A stretch of DNA of 64,000 nucleotides, from the NCBI GenBank assembly GCA_022496805.1, contig CM040094.1, positions 20,049,501-20,113,500 of the forward strand, given 5' to 3'. This stretch comes from Pohlia nutans (Eukaryota > Streptophyta > Bryopsida > Bryales > Mniaceae). The translations under genes and the position numbers were made by a program. Shown here piece after piece: positions 34,285 through 45,052 of this stretch; position 1 is the stretch's first letter, and each line of letters opens with the position of its first letter. Under the pieces are notes generated by a model. It searched no databases and was not told the origin of the DNA. It saw only the letters and a list, made by a program, of their open reading frames with translations.

Positions 34285-35462
34285 CTGCCCGGAATCATCG
34301 GAGGCCCGGAATCAGTGGCCCGGACTTAGTGGATCCGGCCACTTAGAATAGGACCTTTTTGAGTAAGTAGGGTAGGAGTCCGTTTGGAAGTTCGGTTTTT
34401 AGGATTCTAATGTTAGTTGCAGTGTAGGAAGAGAACTGAACCGTGGGGTAGTTCCCCGGTTTTTCCGGATCCCGGGTTTTTAGGATCTGCGGGTTTCCCA
34501 GATGTGGTCGGCTTTGTGTTTTCTTTTTATCCAAGGATGTTCCTCATTCCTAGGGTCCTTTTTTGTGTACCATTTTCTCTTTGTAAATGACCATAGGCAT
34601 ACTCTTCTATGGACCGGAGCGTTTGTGTATGTGTGTGTGTGTGTGATTGTTGATGGAGATCGTGGTCCAAATTAGTCCCTTGGTAACCGGAAGTGTTGAT
34701 CGGATTCTGTTCTAGATCTAGTTGTTCCACGCTCGGTTGCAAGGTATAATCCGGGTTAATCGCTGAGTGGATAGGAGGGGGTACTCCGGTTCTCTCAGAA
34801 CTCCTGGACGGGTAGTCCGGTTGAGGTGCCAGCACCTAGGTAGACTATGTGATAAGGAGAGACGGAATGATCAGAGTAAAACCATTTGTTAGGAGTCCAA
34901 CCAATTCCGGACACCCCGGATAAGGGTCCATCCCGGTTATCAGGTCGTTGTAGTAATTTCTAGGAGGGGGAAAACCGGGTTCCGCTTAAGTGACCGGCTG
35001 TGGGTCAGGGATGAATCTGCAGCTGAAGTGCAGTACGGGAATTACCCGGATTGAGGAGTTTTGTCAGTTAAACCGGAAGGTAGTGAAGTTCCCATCACTT
35101 GAATCAGTAGGGAGCGGTGTGTCTTTCAATTCAGCACCACTAATGTGAATGGAGAACCCTCTGAGGGGAAACAAAGGTTAAACGAAACCGGATCAGGTCA
35201 TAACGGTGGATCGGGGGAAAGGAAGATTAGCAAGAAAGTCCTCCCCGGAAAGACACGGGATCTAGTCATAACCGGGTGAGTCAGTAGGAGAAGGCCCGGT
35301 TCAGTAGGAAAAAGGAATTTAGCTGGTGACAGAGAGAGAGAGATCACCTGTCCGGGACCATCTTCGGAATCTTCCCACTCCACAGAGTCTCCGCGGAACG
35401 ATAACCCGGAAATCACCACTACGAGCGTTCTTAATACGAAAAAGTGCGTTCTAGGGGAATAT
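34285..35462 (+). other. 3' non-coding part of the CCGG-rich element
   Basis: Non-coding but conserved with 43,454-44,860 at roughly 90% by eye. It includes TAGTGGATCCGGCCACTTAG, a GT microsatellite near 34,622-34,645 and the terminal CGAAAAAGTGCGTTCTAGGG. Conservation of an untranslated 1.2 kb suggests an element terminal region needed for movement. Confidence 0.7.
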
Positions 35463-35465
35463 CGA

Positions 35466-37450
35466 CAAGAATCCACTCATCCATGGTTCATCCTAGGTTT
35501 CCATGAGGCCATGGATGCAGCCTGAAGAACGTCCTCGTAGCCGAGGACGTCCCATGGAGCACCAAACTCAAACTGATTCACACACACAATGAACAGAATC
35601 GACTCATCGATCGATCATCCTAGGCTTCCATGGAGCCATTGATGCAGCCTGAATAACGTCTTCGTAGCCGAGGACGTCCCAAAGAGCACCAAACTCAAAC
35701 TGATTCACACACACAATGAACAGAATCCACTCATCTATGGATCATCCTAGGTTTCCATGGGCCCATTGATGCTGCTTGAAGAACGTCCTCGTAGCCGAGG
35801 ACGTCCTGAGGAGCACGAAACCCAAACTCAGTCACACACACAATGAACATAATCGACTCATCCGTGGAACATCCAAGGATCCGACGGGCCTACGGATGCA
35901 GCCAGAACGTTGTCTTCGTAGCCGAGGACGTCCCTGAGAGCACCAAAATCAAACTGAGTCAAACTGGGAATGAACAGAGTCGACTCATCCGTGGAACATC
36001 CAAGGATCCGACGGGCCCACGGATGCAGCCCGAAGGTCTTCCTCGTAGCCGAGGACGTCCTAGAGAGCACCAAACTCAAACTGATTCAAACACTGAATGA
36101 ACAAATTTGACTCATCCGTTTAGCATCCATGGATTCCACGGGCCCATGGATGGAGAATGAATGTCGTCCTCGTAGCCGAGGTCCTCCTCATAAGTACCAA
36201 GCTCAAACTAATTCAAACACAAAATGAACAGAATTTACTCATCGTTGAGCATCGAAGGATCCCACGGGCCCACGGATGCAGCTAGAATGTCGTCCTCGTA
36301 GCCGAGAACGTCTCAAAGAGCACCAAAGTCAATTTGATTCAAACACAGGATGGACAGAAAGGACTCATCCGTAGAACATTTACGGATCCCACATGCCCAT
36401 TGATGCAGCGAGAATGTCGTCTTCGTAGCCGAGGACGTCCTTGAGAGCACCAAACTCAAATTGATTCCAACAGAGAATGAACAGAATCGACTCATCCATA
36501 GAGCGTCCAACGATCCCACGGGCCCATGGATGCAAGCAGAATAACGTCTTCGTAGACGAGGACGTCCCAAAGAGCACTGAAGTCAATTTGATTCAAACAC
36601 AGTGTGAACAAAAACGACTCATCCAGAGAGCATCCAAGGATCCCACGGGCCGATGGATGCAGCCAGAATGTTGTCCTCGTAGCCGAGGATGTCCCAAAGA
36701 GCACCAAACTCAATTTGATCCAAACACAGAATGAACAGAATCGACTCATCCATGGAACATCCTAGGTATCCATGGGCTTATGGATGCAGCCAGAATGTTG
36801 CCTTTGTAGCCGAGGACATCCCAATGAGCACCAAAGTCAATTTGATTCAAACACAGGATGAACAGAAACGACTCATCCGTAGAACATCCAAAGATCCCAC
36901 GGGTCCATGGATGCAGCCAGAATGTCGTCCTCGTAGCCGAAGACACCCAATCAACACTAAACTCAAACTACTTCAAACACAGAATGAACAAAAGCGACTC
37001 ATCCATGGACCCTCCTAGGTTTCTGTAGGCCCATGGATGTGGCCAAAATGTCGTCCTCGTAGCCTAGGACGTCCCAATCAACATCAATCTCAAACTGATT
37101 CAAACTGAAAATGAGACTCATCCGTGAAACATCCATGGTTCCCAAGGGGGCCCAGGGATGAGGCCAGAATGTTGTCCTCGTAGCCGAGGACGTTCCAATC
37201 AACACCAAACTTAAACTGATTCAAACTCAGAATGAACAGAAACGACTCATCCGTGGAACATCCAAGATTCCCATGGGCTTATATATGCAGCCAGAATATT
37301 GTCCTCGTAGCCGAGGACGTCCAACAGCCCACCAAACTGAAATAGATTCAAACACACAATGAACAGATACAATTTATCCGTGGAACATGCAAGGTTCCTA
37401 TGGGCCCATGGATGCAGCTCGAATGTCGTCCTCGTAGCCGAGGACGTCCA
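35466..37450 (+). repeat. 127-bp palindrome satellite, right part
   Basis: About 16 units in the same orientation and register as 27,345-28,030. Palindrome starts fall near 35,531, 35,658, 35,784, 35,912 and onward about every 127 bp to 37,43x. Sequence between palindromes varies more than the palindrome itself. Short open frames of about 85 codons repeated on both strands here come from the array. Confidence 0.96.
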
Positions 37451-37980
37451 ACAGCCCACAACACACAAAATTATTTTGACAGTTTACTTACAAAAAATTA
37501 ACCTTTATGGCAAATCTTTGGTTCGTGAAAGCCCATGGATGCAGCAAGCATGTCATCCTCGTGGCCGAGGAACACCAACAACCCACCACACGGAAATATA
37601 TTCAAACACCTCAATTACAAAAACAACAAATCCGTGCAAAATCCATGGTTCTTGATGGCCCTTGGGTGCAGCCAGCATGTCATCCTCCTGGCCACCGACA
37701 AACTACAGTCCCACAAACTGAAAAATGTATCAAGCTCTTGACTTGCAATGACAACACATCCGTGGAATATCCAAGGTTCACACAACCCATCGATGCAGCC
37801 AACATGTCAACCTCGTGGCCGACGACGACCAGCAGCCCACCACACTCAAAATTAGGTTAACACTTGACTTATTAAAAATTAACCTCCATGGCAAATCCAT
37901 GGTTCGTGAAAGCCTATGGATGCAGCCAACATCTCATCCTCGTGGCCGAAGACAACGAAGAATTTGGTCTTTGAATTTGG
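37451..37980 (+). repeat. Diverged satellite units at the array edge
   Basis: Units lose the palindrome (GTGGCCGAGGA in place of GTAGCCGAGGA) and match the 25.5-26.0 kb type, with ATGCAGCCAACATGTCA-like words and CCCACCACAC. Confidence 0.8.
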
Positions 37981-38960
37981 TGCTCAATGGACAGTTCTTG
38001 TCCAAACTCAATGAGTCTTATACCGTCGAAACGCCCTTCGCAAGAGCTTTCCAAAAACATATGACAAGGCATACTTCAAAAATTATGTCCCGAAGAAGGT
38101 TCTCGGGTGCAATTTTGGTCTTCGCGTCCTCTTTGGACGTCCTAGTCTACGAGGACGTGTTTTCATGTCATGCTATGGATGCCATGATTGTTCACAAGGA
38201 TGACTTTTTAAGGCGCAACAATCATTCATTGGTCGCCGAAGAAGCACCCGGAATTGGTTTTCAGTGAAGTTTTTGCATGTACGGCTTGTCATATGTTTCT
38301 GAAAAGCTCTTGTCAAGTGCTTTTCAACGGTGTATAGCACATTGAGTTTGGACAAGAACTGCAAATGTTATGCTCAATTGAAATAGCCAGGGTTATATTC
38401 TCGGTAGTAAGGTTTCAATTGACCATAACTTATGGAGTTCTTGTTGAAACTCAATGAGTCTTATACCGTTGAAACGCCCTACGCAAGAGCTTTCCAAAAA
38501 CATATGACAAGGCATACTTCAAAAACTATGTCCCGTAGAAGGTTCTCGGGTGCAATTTTGGTCTTCGCGTCCTCGGCTACGAGGACGTGTTTTCATGTCA
38601 TGTTATGGATGCCATGCTCGTTCACGAGGATGACTTTTTAAGGCGCAACATTCATTCACTAGGTGCCGAAGAAGCACCCGGAATGGGTTTTCAAAGAAGT
38701 TTTTGCATGTTCGGCTTGTCATATGTTTTTGAAAAGCTCTTGTCAAGGGCTTTTCAACGGTGTATAGCACATTGAGTTTGGACAAGAACTGCAAACGTTA
38801 TGCTCAATTGAGATAGCCCGGGTGATATTCTTGGCAGTAAAGGTTTCAATTGACCATAACTTATGGAGTTCTTGTCCAAACTCAATGAGTCTTATACCGT
38901 TGAAACGGCCTTCGCAAGAGGTTTCCAAAAATATATAACAAGGCATAATTCCTAAATAAT
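37980..38960 (+). repeat. Right arm of the inverted duplication, two tandem copies
   Basis: Copies at about 37,985-38,400 and 38,400-38,960 share GACAAGAACTGCAAA, CAAGAGCTTTCCAAAAACAT, and a GGTTCTCGGGTGCAATTTTG word. Each is the reverse complement of 26,740-27,345. Apparent 60-150-codon frames on both strands reflect the duplication. Confidence 0.88.
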
Positions 38961-39025
38961 GCCTGAAGAAGGTTCTTGGGTGCTATTTTGGTCTTCGTGT
39001 CATCTTTTGGATGAACCAACATACT

Positions 39026-39175
39026 ATGGTCAAATTTGGTAAGAAAGGTGGCTATTTGAGCTATTGCAAGCACATTTGTTACGTTGTCGTAAGAGTGTGC
39101 AAGCATGACCCCAACATCAAGCTATTCATGCATGCTCCAACTTTCAGCTTCAACGAAATTAAGCTTCTTCTCTAA
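39026..39175 (+). pseudogene. MULE SWIM zinc-finger C-terminal fragment
   Basis: A 49-codon frame reads KFGKKGGYLSYCKHICYVVV and then KLFMHAPTFSFNEIKLLL before TAA. It aligns by eye with the end of the transposase at about 48,855-48,990 (RRGQYVNCKHIYYIFRF and YIHAPTLSLDEIKKIL). The CKH of the SWIM finger is retained. It lies on the same strand as the fragment at 24.75-25.3 kb and supplies the next conserved part of that protein. Confidence 0.88.
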
Positions 39176-39890
39176 AGTGGAATATTGACACGTTCTATCT
39201 CATTGGCATTTTATTTAGTATATGGACGAAGTCCACATTTGATTATCAACAGTCAGGGGTGGTCCTTTTTCGGGTTTTAATGATAATCATTGATCTTTAG
39301 AAATTTTATTAATCTTGAGTTCGCGCATTTTTGGGCCCATGGACCAATTCCTTCTAGTGTTAGACCATCCGCTCTGTTATTTATGATGACTATGTCACAA
39401 TGGTTTTGGTCCGGGGATCTCTATTTCTATCTCGCCAAACCTCTACTCTCAACTTTGTTTGATACCACGGATGTTGTGTCTATAATCAACGGAGTTAATA
39501 CTTTGTTGAGAGAGGCTGCGCTTTTATGTTTCGTGCTAGCAGCAGTGATGATTATATTGTTTCTGTTCTAGTGCAAAACGTAATCTGGATTGCTATAGTC
39601 CTAGACATAGAGGCTGTGACCGTGTATTTTTTTTAAGAGTGTTCTTCAACACTCAAATGGTAGACTTGTTCAAAGTTCTCTGTGAATGATGCCCGATTTG
39701 ATTCGTGATGGGTATACGAGCTGGCCCCTGTTACGGGTGCTGACAGGTGCTCATGGTGTTCCTACACGAGGTGGTCACGTTATGGATGCTCACAGCCTGT
39801 TTATAGCTTTATTGCGCGTCTTGAGCATGGTTTCGCCCCTCTCCTAAAACAATATTCCGTTTACAAACACCACGTGAATGACAACTCTGA
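39176..39890. other. Non-coding DNA right of the SWIM fragment
   Basis: A 93-codon plus frame (39,290-39,571) has a hydrophobic C-terminus, but no start context, homologous copy or motif supports it. Confidence 0.4.
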
Positions 39891-39894
39891 CTGG

Positions 39895-40390
39895 TGCTCG
39901 TACATGATCATGCCTCAAAACGGGTGCTCTCTGCTTGTATTAGCCTGCTTGGGCGTCTCAATCTCTGTGCAAACCACTTTATAAAACTCATGTATGGACA
40001 GATTTCCATGTTTTTTAACCTCGGTTTTTTGGATGCCTTGGGTTCCTCTTTGCCGTGGTTCCGTGGTCTGTTTTGTTTGCCGTTGTTCCGTCGTCATGTT
40101 TTGTTTGCCATGGTTCCATGGTCTGCTTGGTTCGACGTCCTGGTTTCCATGGATGCAAGACAAGGATGGACTCATGGTGGTATACGAGCATGCATTGAAG
40201 CGGGTGTTCACTACTTGTTCTAGCCTGCTTCCGCGTCTTAAGCATTGTGGAGACCTCATTGTAGGATTCATGTACCGTCATAGATTCCGTGTTTTTTTTA
40301 TCCTCGGTTCTTTGGATACCTTGGGTTCTTCTTTGCCACGGTTCCGTGGTCTGTTTTGTTTATCGTCGGAATGGACATGCCTTGGAACGG
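39895..40390 (+). repeat. Two-copy tandem duplication, about 290 bp apart
   Basis: Copies near 39,895-40,130 and 40,182-40,375 share GGTTCCGTGGTCTGTTTTGTT, TTGGGTTC and TAGCCTGCTT in the same order. The frames that span it are not convincing genes. Confidence 0.8.
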
Positions 40391-40618
40391 GTACCCACTA
40401 ATTGTTGGTGCCACAGCTTGGGAAAATTTATAGACTACTGTCTGACTACCCAAATTATATTATAGTATGTTGTATTACATTCATGTTTGCAACAAACGCT
40501 ACGTAGTATGATTGCCGTCCTGAGCTTCCAATACTCTAAGGTCATCTACATATTAGAATTTCTCGCTATTTTCAATTGAGTCCCAAAACGGAGCCTTGTC
40601 TGCATCATTGAAGTGTTC

Positions 40619-41289
40619 CTACAGTGCAATCGATAACTCCTTGGAAATCACCTCGTTCACATCGATGTTGCAAGGGTTATGTAGGCCTAGCAACTCACAT
40701 ATGTAGTGTGACCACATCAGCCGCCACACCATCGGGTCCCTCGGAGAGTCGTCCCAAATATCACACGGAACCCCATATCTATCTAGAACATCTTTGTCTA
40801 ATAGCATCAGTGCCAGATCTATCCAATGAGTATTGCAATGTGGAAATTCCCACAGCCACAATTCGATTGCTCCCTCGACTTAGGCAATAGGGTACTACAT
40901 CTGGAATGTGAACACATTCCTAGTGACTTCGGAATGCACTGATTTGTCCCTACCGCCCAATCCTTCCCATTCATTGTTTGACAACACTCGTCAATCTGTC
41001 GAACTCCATGTGATGAGTTCAACAAACCGTAAGCTCTGTACTCACCGGCAGTAAGCATCCAGTAGTATCCTTCCGAGTCGTTCCTCCTCGTCTGTAGCAC
41101 ACCAAATTCCACGGACCCGTTCCTACCACGGACTTCTAGCTCCACAATTATCAATGATGCTACTAAGCCAAAACGGACAGCGAGATCTGGGGCCGAAATT
41201 CGAGCGTACTTATCCCAATCCATCTCTACTACCATGGGAACCTCGTGACCTGTAACGCAGATGCGAGCGATGGGAACAAACAGAAACAC
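40619..41289 (-). pseudogene. N-terminal domain of a MULE relative, minus strand
   Basis: The 41,289 frame reads ICVTGHEVPMVVEMDWDKYA, AVRFGLVASLIIVELEVRGR and GVLQTRRNDSEGYYWMLTAG, then EYRAYGL. The plus-strand transposase begins with a matching domain (ISVRGDEVPLVLPVGEYGF, YIRFGLAEGSIMVEEEV, ILQSRCTEDEGYYSLLSPG, LYRAYGL). After about 40,860 the frame shifts and continues (THWIDLALMLLDKDVLDRYG, CDIWDDSPRDPMVW) to 40,619. So this is an N-terminal module of the same family, inverted relative to the MULE fragments nearby and broken by a frameshift. Function of the domain is unknown. Confidence 0.7.
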
Positions 41290-41788
41290 GACAGCTGCGG
41301 CACCTAATGGATCGTGATGGAGACTTCCAGCAAGTTTAGGGAGAGGCGTACCTTTTGGACGGCATATCTATATGCCTTTGCTAGCATCGTTTTCTTAAAT
41401 TACATCATGATGCCACATGAACTTTGCCAACAGTAACTCTAGAATATAGCAAATTTTGCGGCGTTCACCCCTAAATATTCGTAGCCGCAATCTTATACAT
41501 TGTCACTTAGATTAGCATTCTTAGTGCACCTTAAACTGAAATTCAAAAGGCTACCATAATTCCTAAACCCGGCGCTTTTGGCTGTATGCATCGAACCTTT
41601 GCCCATGTTGCAGTAATGCGGCGCTTTCTATATAAAAATGTCACCTTGCAATACCCTAAATCTAAATATATGATAGACTAGAGCCTTTTTCTGGCCACAC
41701 ATCTGGATGTCAGTTCCATAGTCATTTTTATGGTCTAAGCCCTTTAACAAATTAGAAAACATATACGTCGGTTTGGGAGACTGTCATA

Positions 41789-42241
41789 TTGGTAGACGTC
41801 CTGTTGGATGGGCGTGGTGTCTATGATGGGTCTACAGTTATCATAGAGAGCTTGTTAGACGAGGTCGTCGACATCACCAGTGTCTGCGATGACGCTATAC
41901 CATTTCAGCCTGCTATTCAAGTAGAGATAGATGGGCAATACGAGCAGCGCTCGACCGTGGTTGACCACGGCAAACAACATGCGAAATTGGTTGAGTGTGA
42001 TGAACCAGAGGTTGCGTTTGATTAAGATCAAAATGACGTTGCACGCATCGTCTGTCATGTGTACTTCAAGGTTGGAAACATTCCTTCTGGTACATATTCC
42101 AAGGATTTGCTGGGATACAAGTGTGATCCTGCTCTGATGAAACCGTTCAGTAGGGATTTTTTGCTTGGGAAAATGTCGACCGTTAGGTTGATAGACTCAT
42201 ACAACCGGAATGCAAATGTGACACGTAGACCATACGGTTGA
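41789..42241 (+). pseudogene. Unrecognised gene fragment with one in-frame stop
   Basis: Two open stretches in one frame are separated by the single TAA at 42,023-42,025. The first includes VDVLLDGRGVYDGSTVIIES; the second reads IVCHVYFKVGNIPSGTYSKD and PFSRDFLLGKMSTVRLIDSY. Absence of other breaks over 150 codons suggests former coding. No family is recognised. Position next to the inverted N-terminal module suggests element cargo. Confidence 0.45.
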
Positions 42242-42329
42242 TTGCAAACTCAAACTTGCCTTGTGTGGTTGGACACCCTAAACCTCAACTTTTAATAAAG
42301 AGATGCACTTGAAAAGTTTGTTTCTCTGC

Positions 42330-43098
42330 ACACATATGATGCATGGATGTCTTGTCAGTGTGGACCTTGGAATCATCATGGACCATGGACACCATGGGCA
42401 ATCAGGGATTCACCATAGACCAAGGTTGGATGGATATGATGCATGGATGTGTTGTTCTCTCTGAGGGACTCATGTAATACTTCGATGTTTTTTTTTTCCA
42501 TGTGAACTCTGTTGTATACAAACTGCTTAGACTTATACACGTATTGCATGCTTGTGAATTGCCTACTTGTTAAGAGACAGATTCACCATAGACCTTGGAC
42601 ATTGTGGGCAGTTAGTGATTCAGGCAAAGACCATGGACCAAGGACACCGTGGGCAGTCAGGGATTCACCATGGACCAAGGCTAGATGGATATGATGCATA
42701 GACGCGATGTCCTCTGTAAGGGACTTAGTTAATACCACGATGTTCTTTTTTTTCCACACGAACTCTGTTGTATACAATCTGCTTCTTATAAATGTTGGAC
42801 TTTCCCACCCTTTTAATAAAGAGATGCATGTGAAAAGTTTGTTTCTCACCTGTGTAAATGATGTTTTCGACCAGGATATTCAAATTTACCACACTAAAAA
42901 TATCATAAATGACTGCATTTTAATTTTTTACTGTAGTAAAAACATAGTTTTCGACGGGAATTTACCTACGGAATATTCGAATCTGTCAGAGAATATTCAA
43001 ATATTCTGTTATTTTTAGTAAAAATTCAGACAATTCTCCGCTCTCCGCTCTCCATTTTCCGCTCTCCGCTCTCCGCTCTCCCATCCACCGCTCGCACG
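42330..43098 (-). repeat. Right subterminal and terminal inverted repeats
   Basis: Inverted counterparts of 22,354-23,362. The subterminal part (about 42,330-42,800) carries GGATTCACCATGGACC and AACTCTGTTGTATACAA in more than one copy. The terminal part (43,030-43,098) is GCTCTCCGCTCTCC repeats ending CCGCTCGCAC. Confidence 0.72.
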
Positions 43099-44860
43099 GT
43101 AGCCGCTCTGGTTGCAAGGGGTGTTTGATCTTTTTGGAGATGCTCCTCAAGAAGGGGAGATCGACCGGTTGATGCGGAAGGATAGTTCAACACAGGAACA
43201 TACCCCTTGGACCGTGTTGGATGTGGAGCCAATCCACATGGTTCGACCCGCGGGAGTAAGCCCAAAGGAAGTCTGGGATTTGAGCGAAGGTATGGAGGCA
43301 ATGGATGTCCAACCGGACAAGGCAGAAAAGGAACAGGAGGGACCACAGGTGGGACTGCCGGCGGCGCACGGAACGCGAGGAGATAGACCGGCAGATCCAA
43401 TCGTGGTAGGGAGCTCGGAAGATGAGGAAGAGCAGCCGCAAGTGAGCCAGTAGCTGCCCGGAATCATCGGAGGTCCGGAATCAGTGGCCCGGACTTAGTG
43501 GATCCGGCCACTTAGAATAGGACTTCTTGAGTAAGTAGGGTAGGACTCCGTTTGGGAGTTAGGTTTTTAGGATTCTAATGTTAGTTGCAGTGTAGGAAGA
43601 GAACTGAACCGTGGGGTAGTTCCCCGGTTTTTCCGGATCCCGGGTTTTTAGGATCTGCGGGTTTCCCGGATCTAGTCGGCTTTGTGTTTTCTTTTTATCG
43701 CGGAATGTTCCTCATTCCTGGGGTCTTTTTTTGTGTACCATTTTCTCTTTGTAAATGATCATGGGCATACTCTTCTACGGACCGGAGTGTTTGTGTATGT
43801 GTGTGTGTGGTTGTTGATTGAGATCGTGGTCCAATTAGTCCTTTGGTAACCGGAAGGGTTGATCAGATTCTGTTGTAGATCTAGTTGTTTCGCGCTCGGT
43901 TGCAAGGTATAATCCGGGTTAGTGGCTGAGTGAATAGGAGGAGATACTCCGGTCGTCTCAGAACTCCTGGATGGGTAGTCCGGTTGAGGTGCCAGCACAT
44001 AGGTAGACCATGTGACAGAAGAGTCCGGAATAGCTAGAGTTACCGGGTTCTGTTGTAGATCCAGTTAAGAGTCTGGGTATTGGGAAAACTCAGAGATTGT
44101 TTGAAGGTGGGTTGTTCCGTGCTCGGTTGCAAGGTATAATCCGGGTTAGTGGCTGAGTCGATAGGAGGGGTACTCCGGTTCTCTCAGAACTCCTGGACGG
44201 GTAGTCCGGTTGAGTTGCCAGTACGAGGGTAGACCATGTGATAACGAGAGTCGGAATGATCAGAGTAAAATGAACTGTTAGGAGTCCAACTGATTCCGGA
44301 CACCCCGGATAAGGGTCCATCCCGATTATCAAGTCGTTGTAGTAATTTTCAGAAGGGGGAAAACCGGGTTGCGCTTAAGTGACCGGCTGTGGGTCAGGGA
44401 TGAATCTGCAGCTGAAGTGCAGTACGGGAATTACTCGGATTGAGGAGTTGAGTTAGGATAACCGGAAGGTAGTGAAGTTCCCATCACTTGAATCAGCAAG
44501 AAGGGTGTATCTTTAAATCCAGCACCGCTAAATGTAAATGGAGAACCCTCTGAAGGAAAACAGAGGTTAATGTAAATCGGTTTGAGTTGTTTGGATAGAC
44601 CGGTCAGAGTAAGGGTTGGATAAATTCCCAACTCGGACGAAAACCGGATCTAGCCGTAAACCGGGTCAGTCAGTAGGAGAAGGCCCGGTTCAGTAGGAAA
44701 GAGGAATTCAGCTGGTGACAGAGAGGGAGAGATCACCAGTCCGGGACCATCTCTGGAAACTTCCCACTTCACAGAATCTCTGCGGAACGATAACCCGGAA
44801 ATCACCTCTACGAGCGTTCTTAATACGAAAAAGTGCGTTCTAGGGAAATATCCGGTATCA
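43099..44860 (+). mobile_element. CCGG-rich element, copy 2 (3' part only)
   Basis: Matches 33,940-35,462 along its length but lacks the 1954-bp TA element and everything 5' of it. The ORF2 C-terminal part is open at 43,112-43,453 (GVFDLFGDAPQEGEIDRLMR ... SSEDEEEQPQVSQ). It ends at the same word TTCTAGGGAAATATC as copy 1. A segment is duplicated in tandem with a spacing of about 235 bp (units from about 43,873 and 44,108, both with GCTCGGTTGCAAGGTATAAT), absent from copy 1. Truncation begins exactly where the right border of the large complex ends. Confidence 0.9.
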
Positions 44861-45052
44861 CGTGCTACAACATCCCACAGTCTTCTTTTTAATCTCTACT
44901 GCTACAATGAATATACGCACTTCCTAGAAAAGGACATCATGATATATACTGAATCAAATTCAATGCCCCTCACAATTCATTTCACCGTGTCTTCGTTGTA
45001 GATTTGTTTCTCGTTTTGAAAGCATTAGTACCTTTGTACCCAGTTCTTTTCC

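Larger units (their letters stand above)
29200..35462 (+). mobile_element. CCGG-rich gag-like element, copy 1
   Basis: The region from about 29,230 to 35,450 is saturated with CCGG, often as TCCGG or CCGGA. It encodes an early ORF, ORF1 with a plant-transposon-like domain, and ORF2 with a coiled coil, followed by about 1.2 kb of non-coding 3' sequence ending ...AAAGTGCGTTCTAGGGG. The same 3' part recurs at 43,099-44,860 and ends at the same word, defining the 3' border. No LTR pair, RT, integrase or transposase is visible, so it is probably non-autonomous. The 5' border is uncertain; the unit may begin at 28,031. Confidence 0.7.
22354..43098. mobile_element. Large nested element complex with long inverted ends (about 20.7 kb)
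   Basis: The left border (about 22,359-22,430) and right border (about 43,030-43,098, inverted) both start GTGCGAGCGG and continue as GAGAGCGGAGAGC repeats. Deeper, 22,777-23,362 is inverted relative to about 42,330-42,800. Deeper still, 26,740-27,345 is inverted relative to 37,980-38,960. MULE fragments lie on both sides of the middle (24.75-25.3 and 39.03-39.18 kb, plus a related N-terminal domain at 40.6-41.3 kb on minus). The simplest reading is a MULE-type element with long inverted ends that took later insertions. A clear 8-9-bp target duplication was not found, so the outer borders could also be two separate copies. Confidence 0.5.

Noticed and set aside
29200..35462. LTR retrotransposon with LTR pair
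   Set aside because: The conserved 3' 1.2 kb was compared by eye with the 28.0-29.3-kb region and no matching 5' LTR was found. No RT or integrase is present.
27345..37450. CRISPR-like array (palindromic repeats at regular spacing)
   Set aside because: The period is 127 bp and the sequence between palindromes is itself repeated with variation, not unique spacers. No cas genes occur and the setting is eukaryotic.
35843..37655. Series of about 85-codon frames on both strands
   Set aside because: They repeat every 127 bp or a multiple and are read-through products of the satellite.
22340..43110. 8-9-bp MULE target duplication at the outer borders
   Set aside because: Flanks left of 22,354 and right of 43,098 do not match. 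The right flank is the CCGG-rich copy, so a clean single insertion is not shown.
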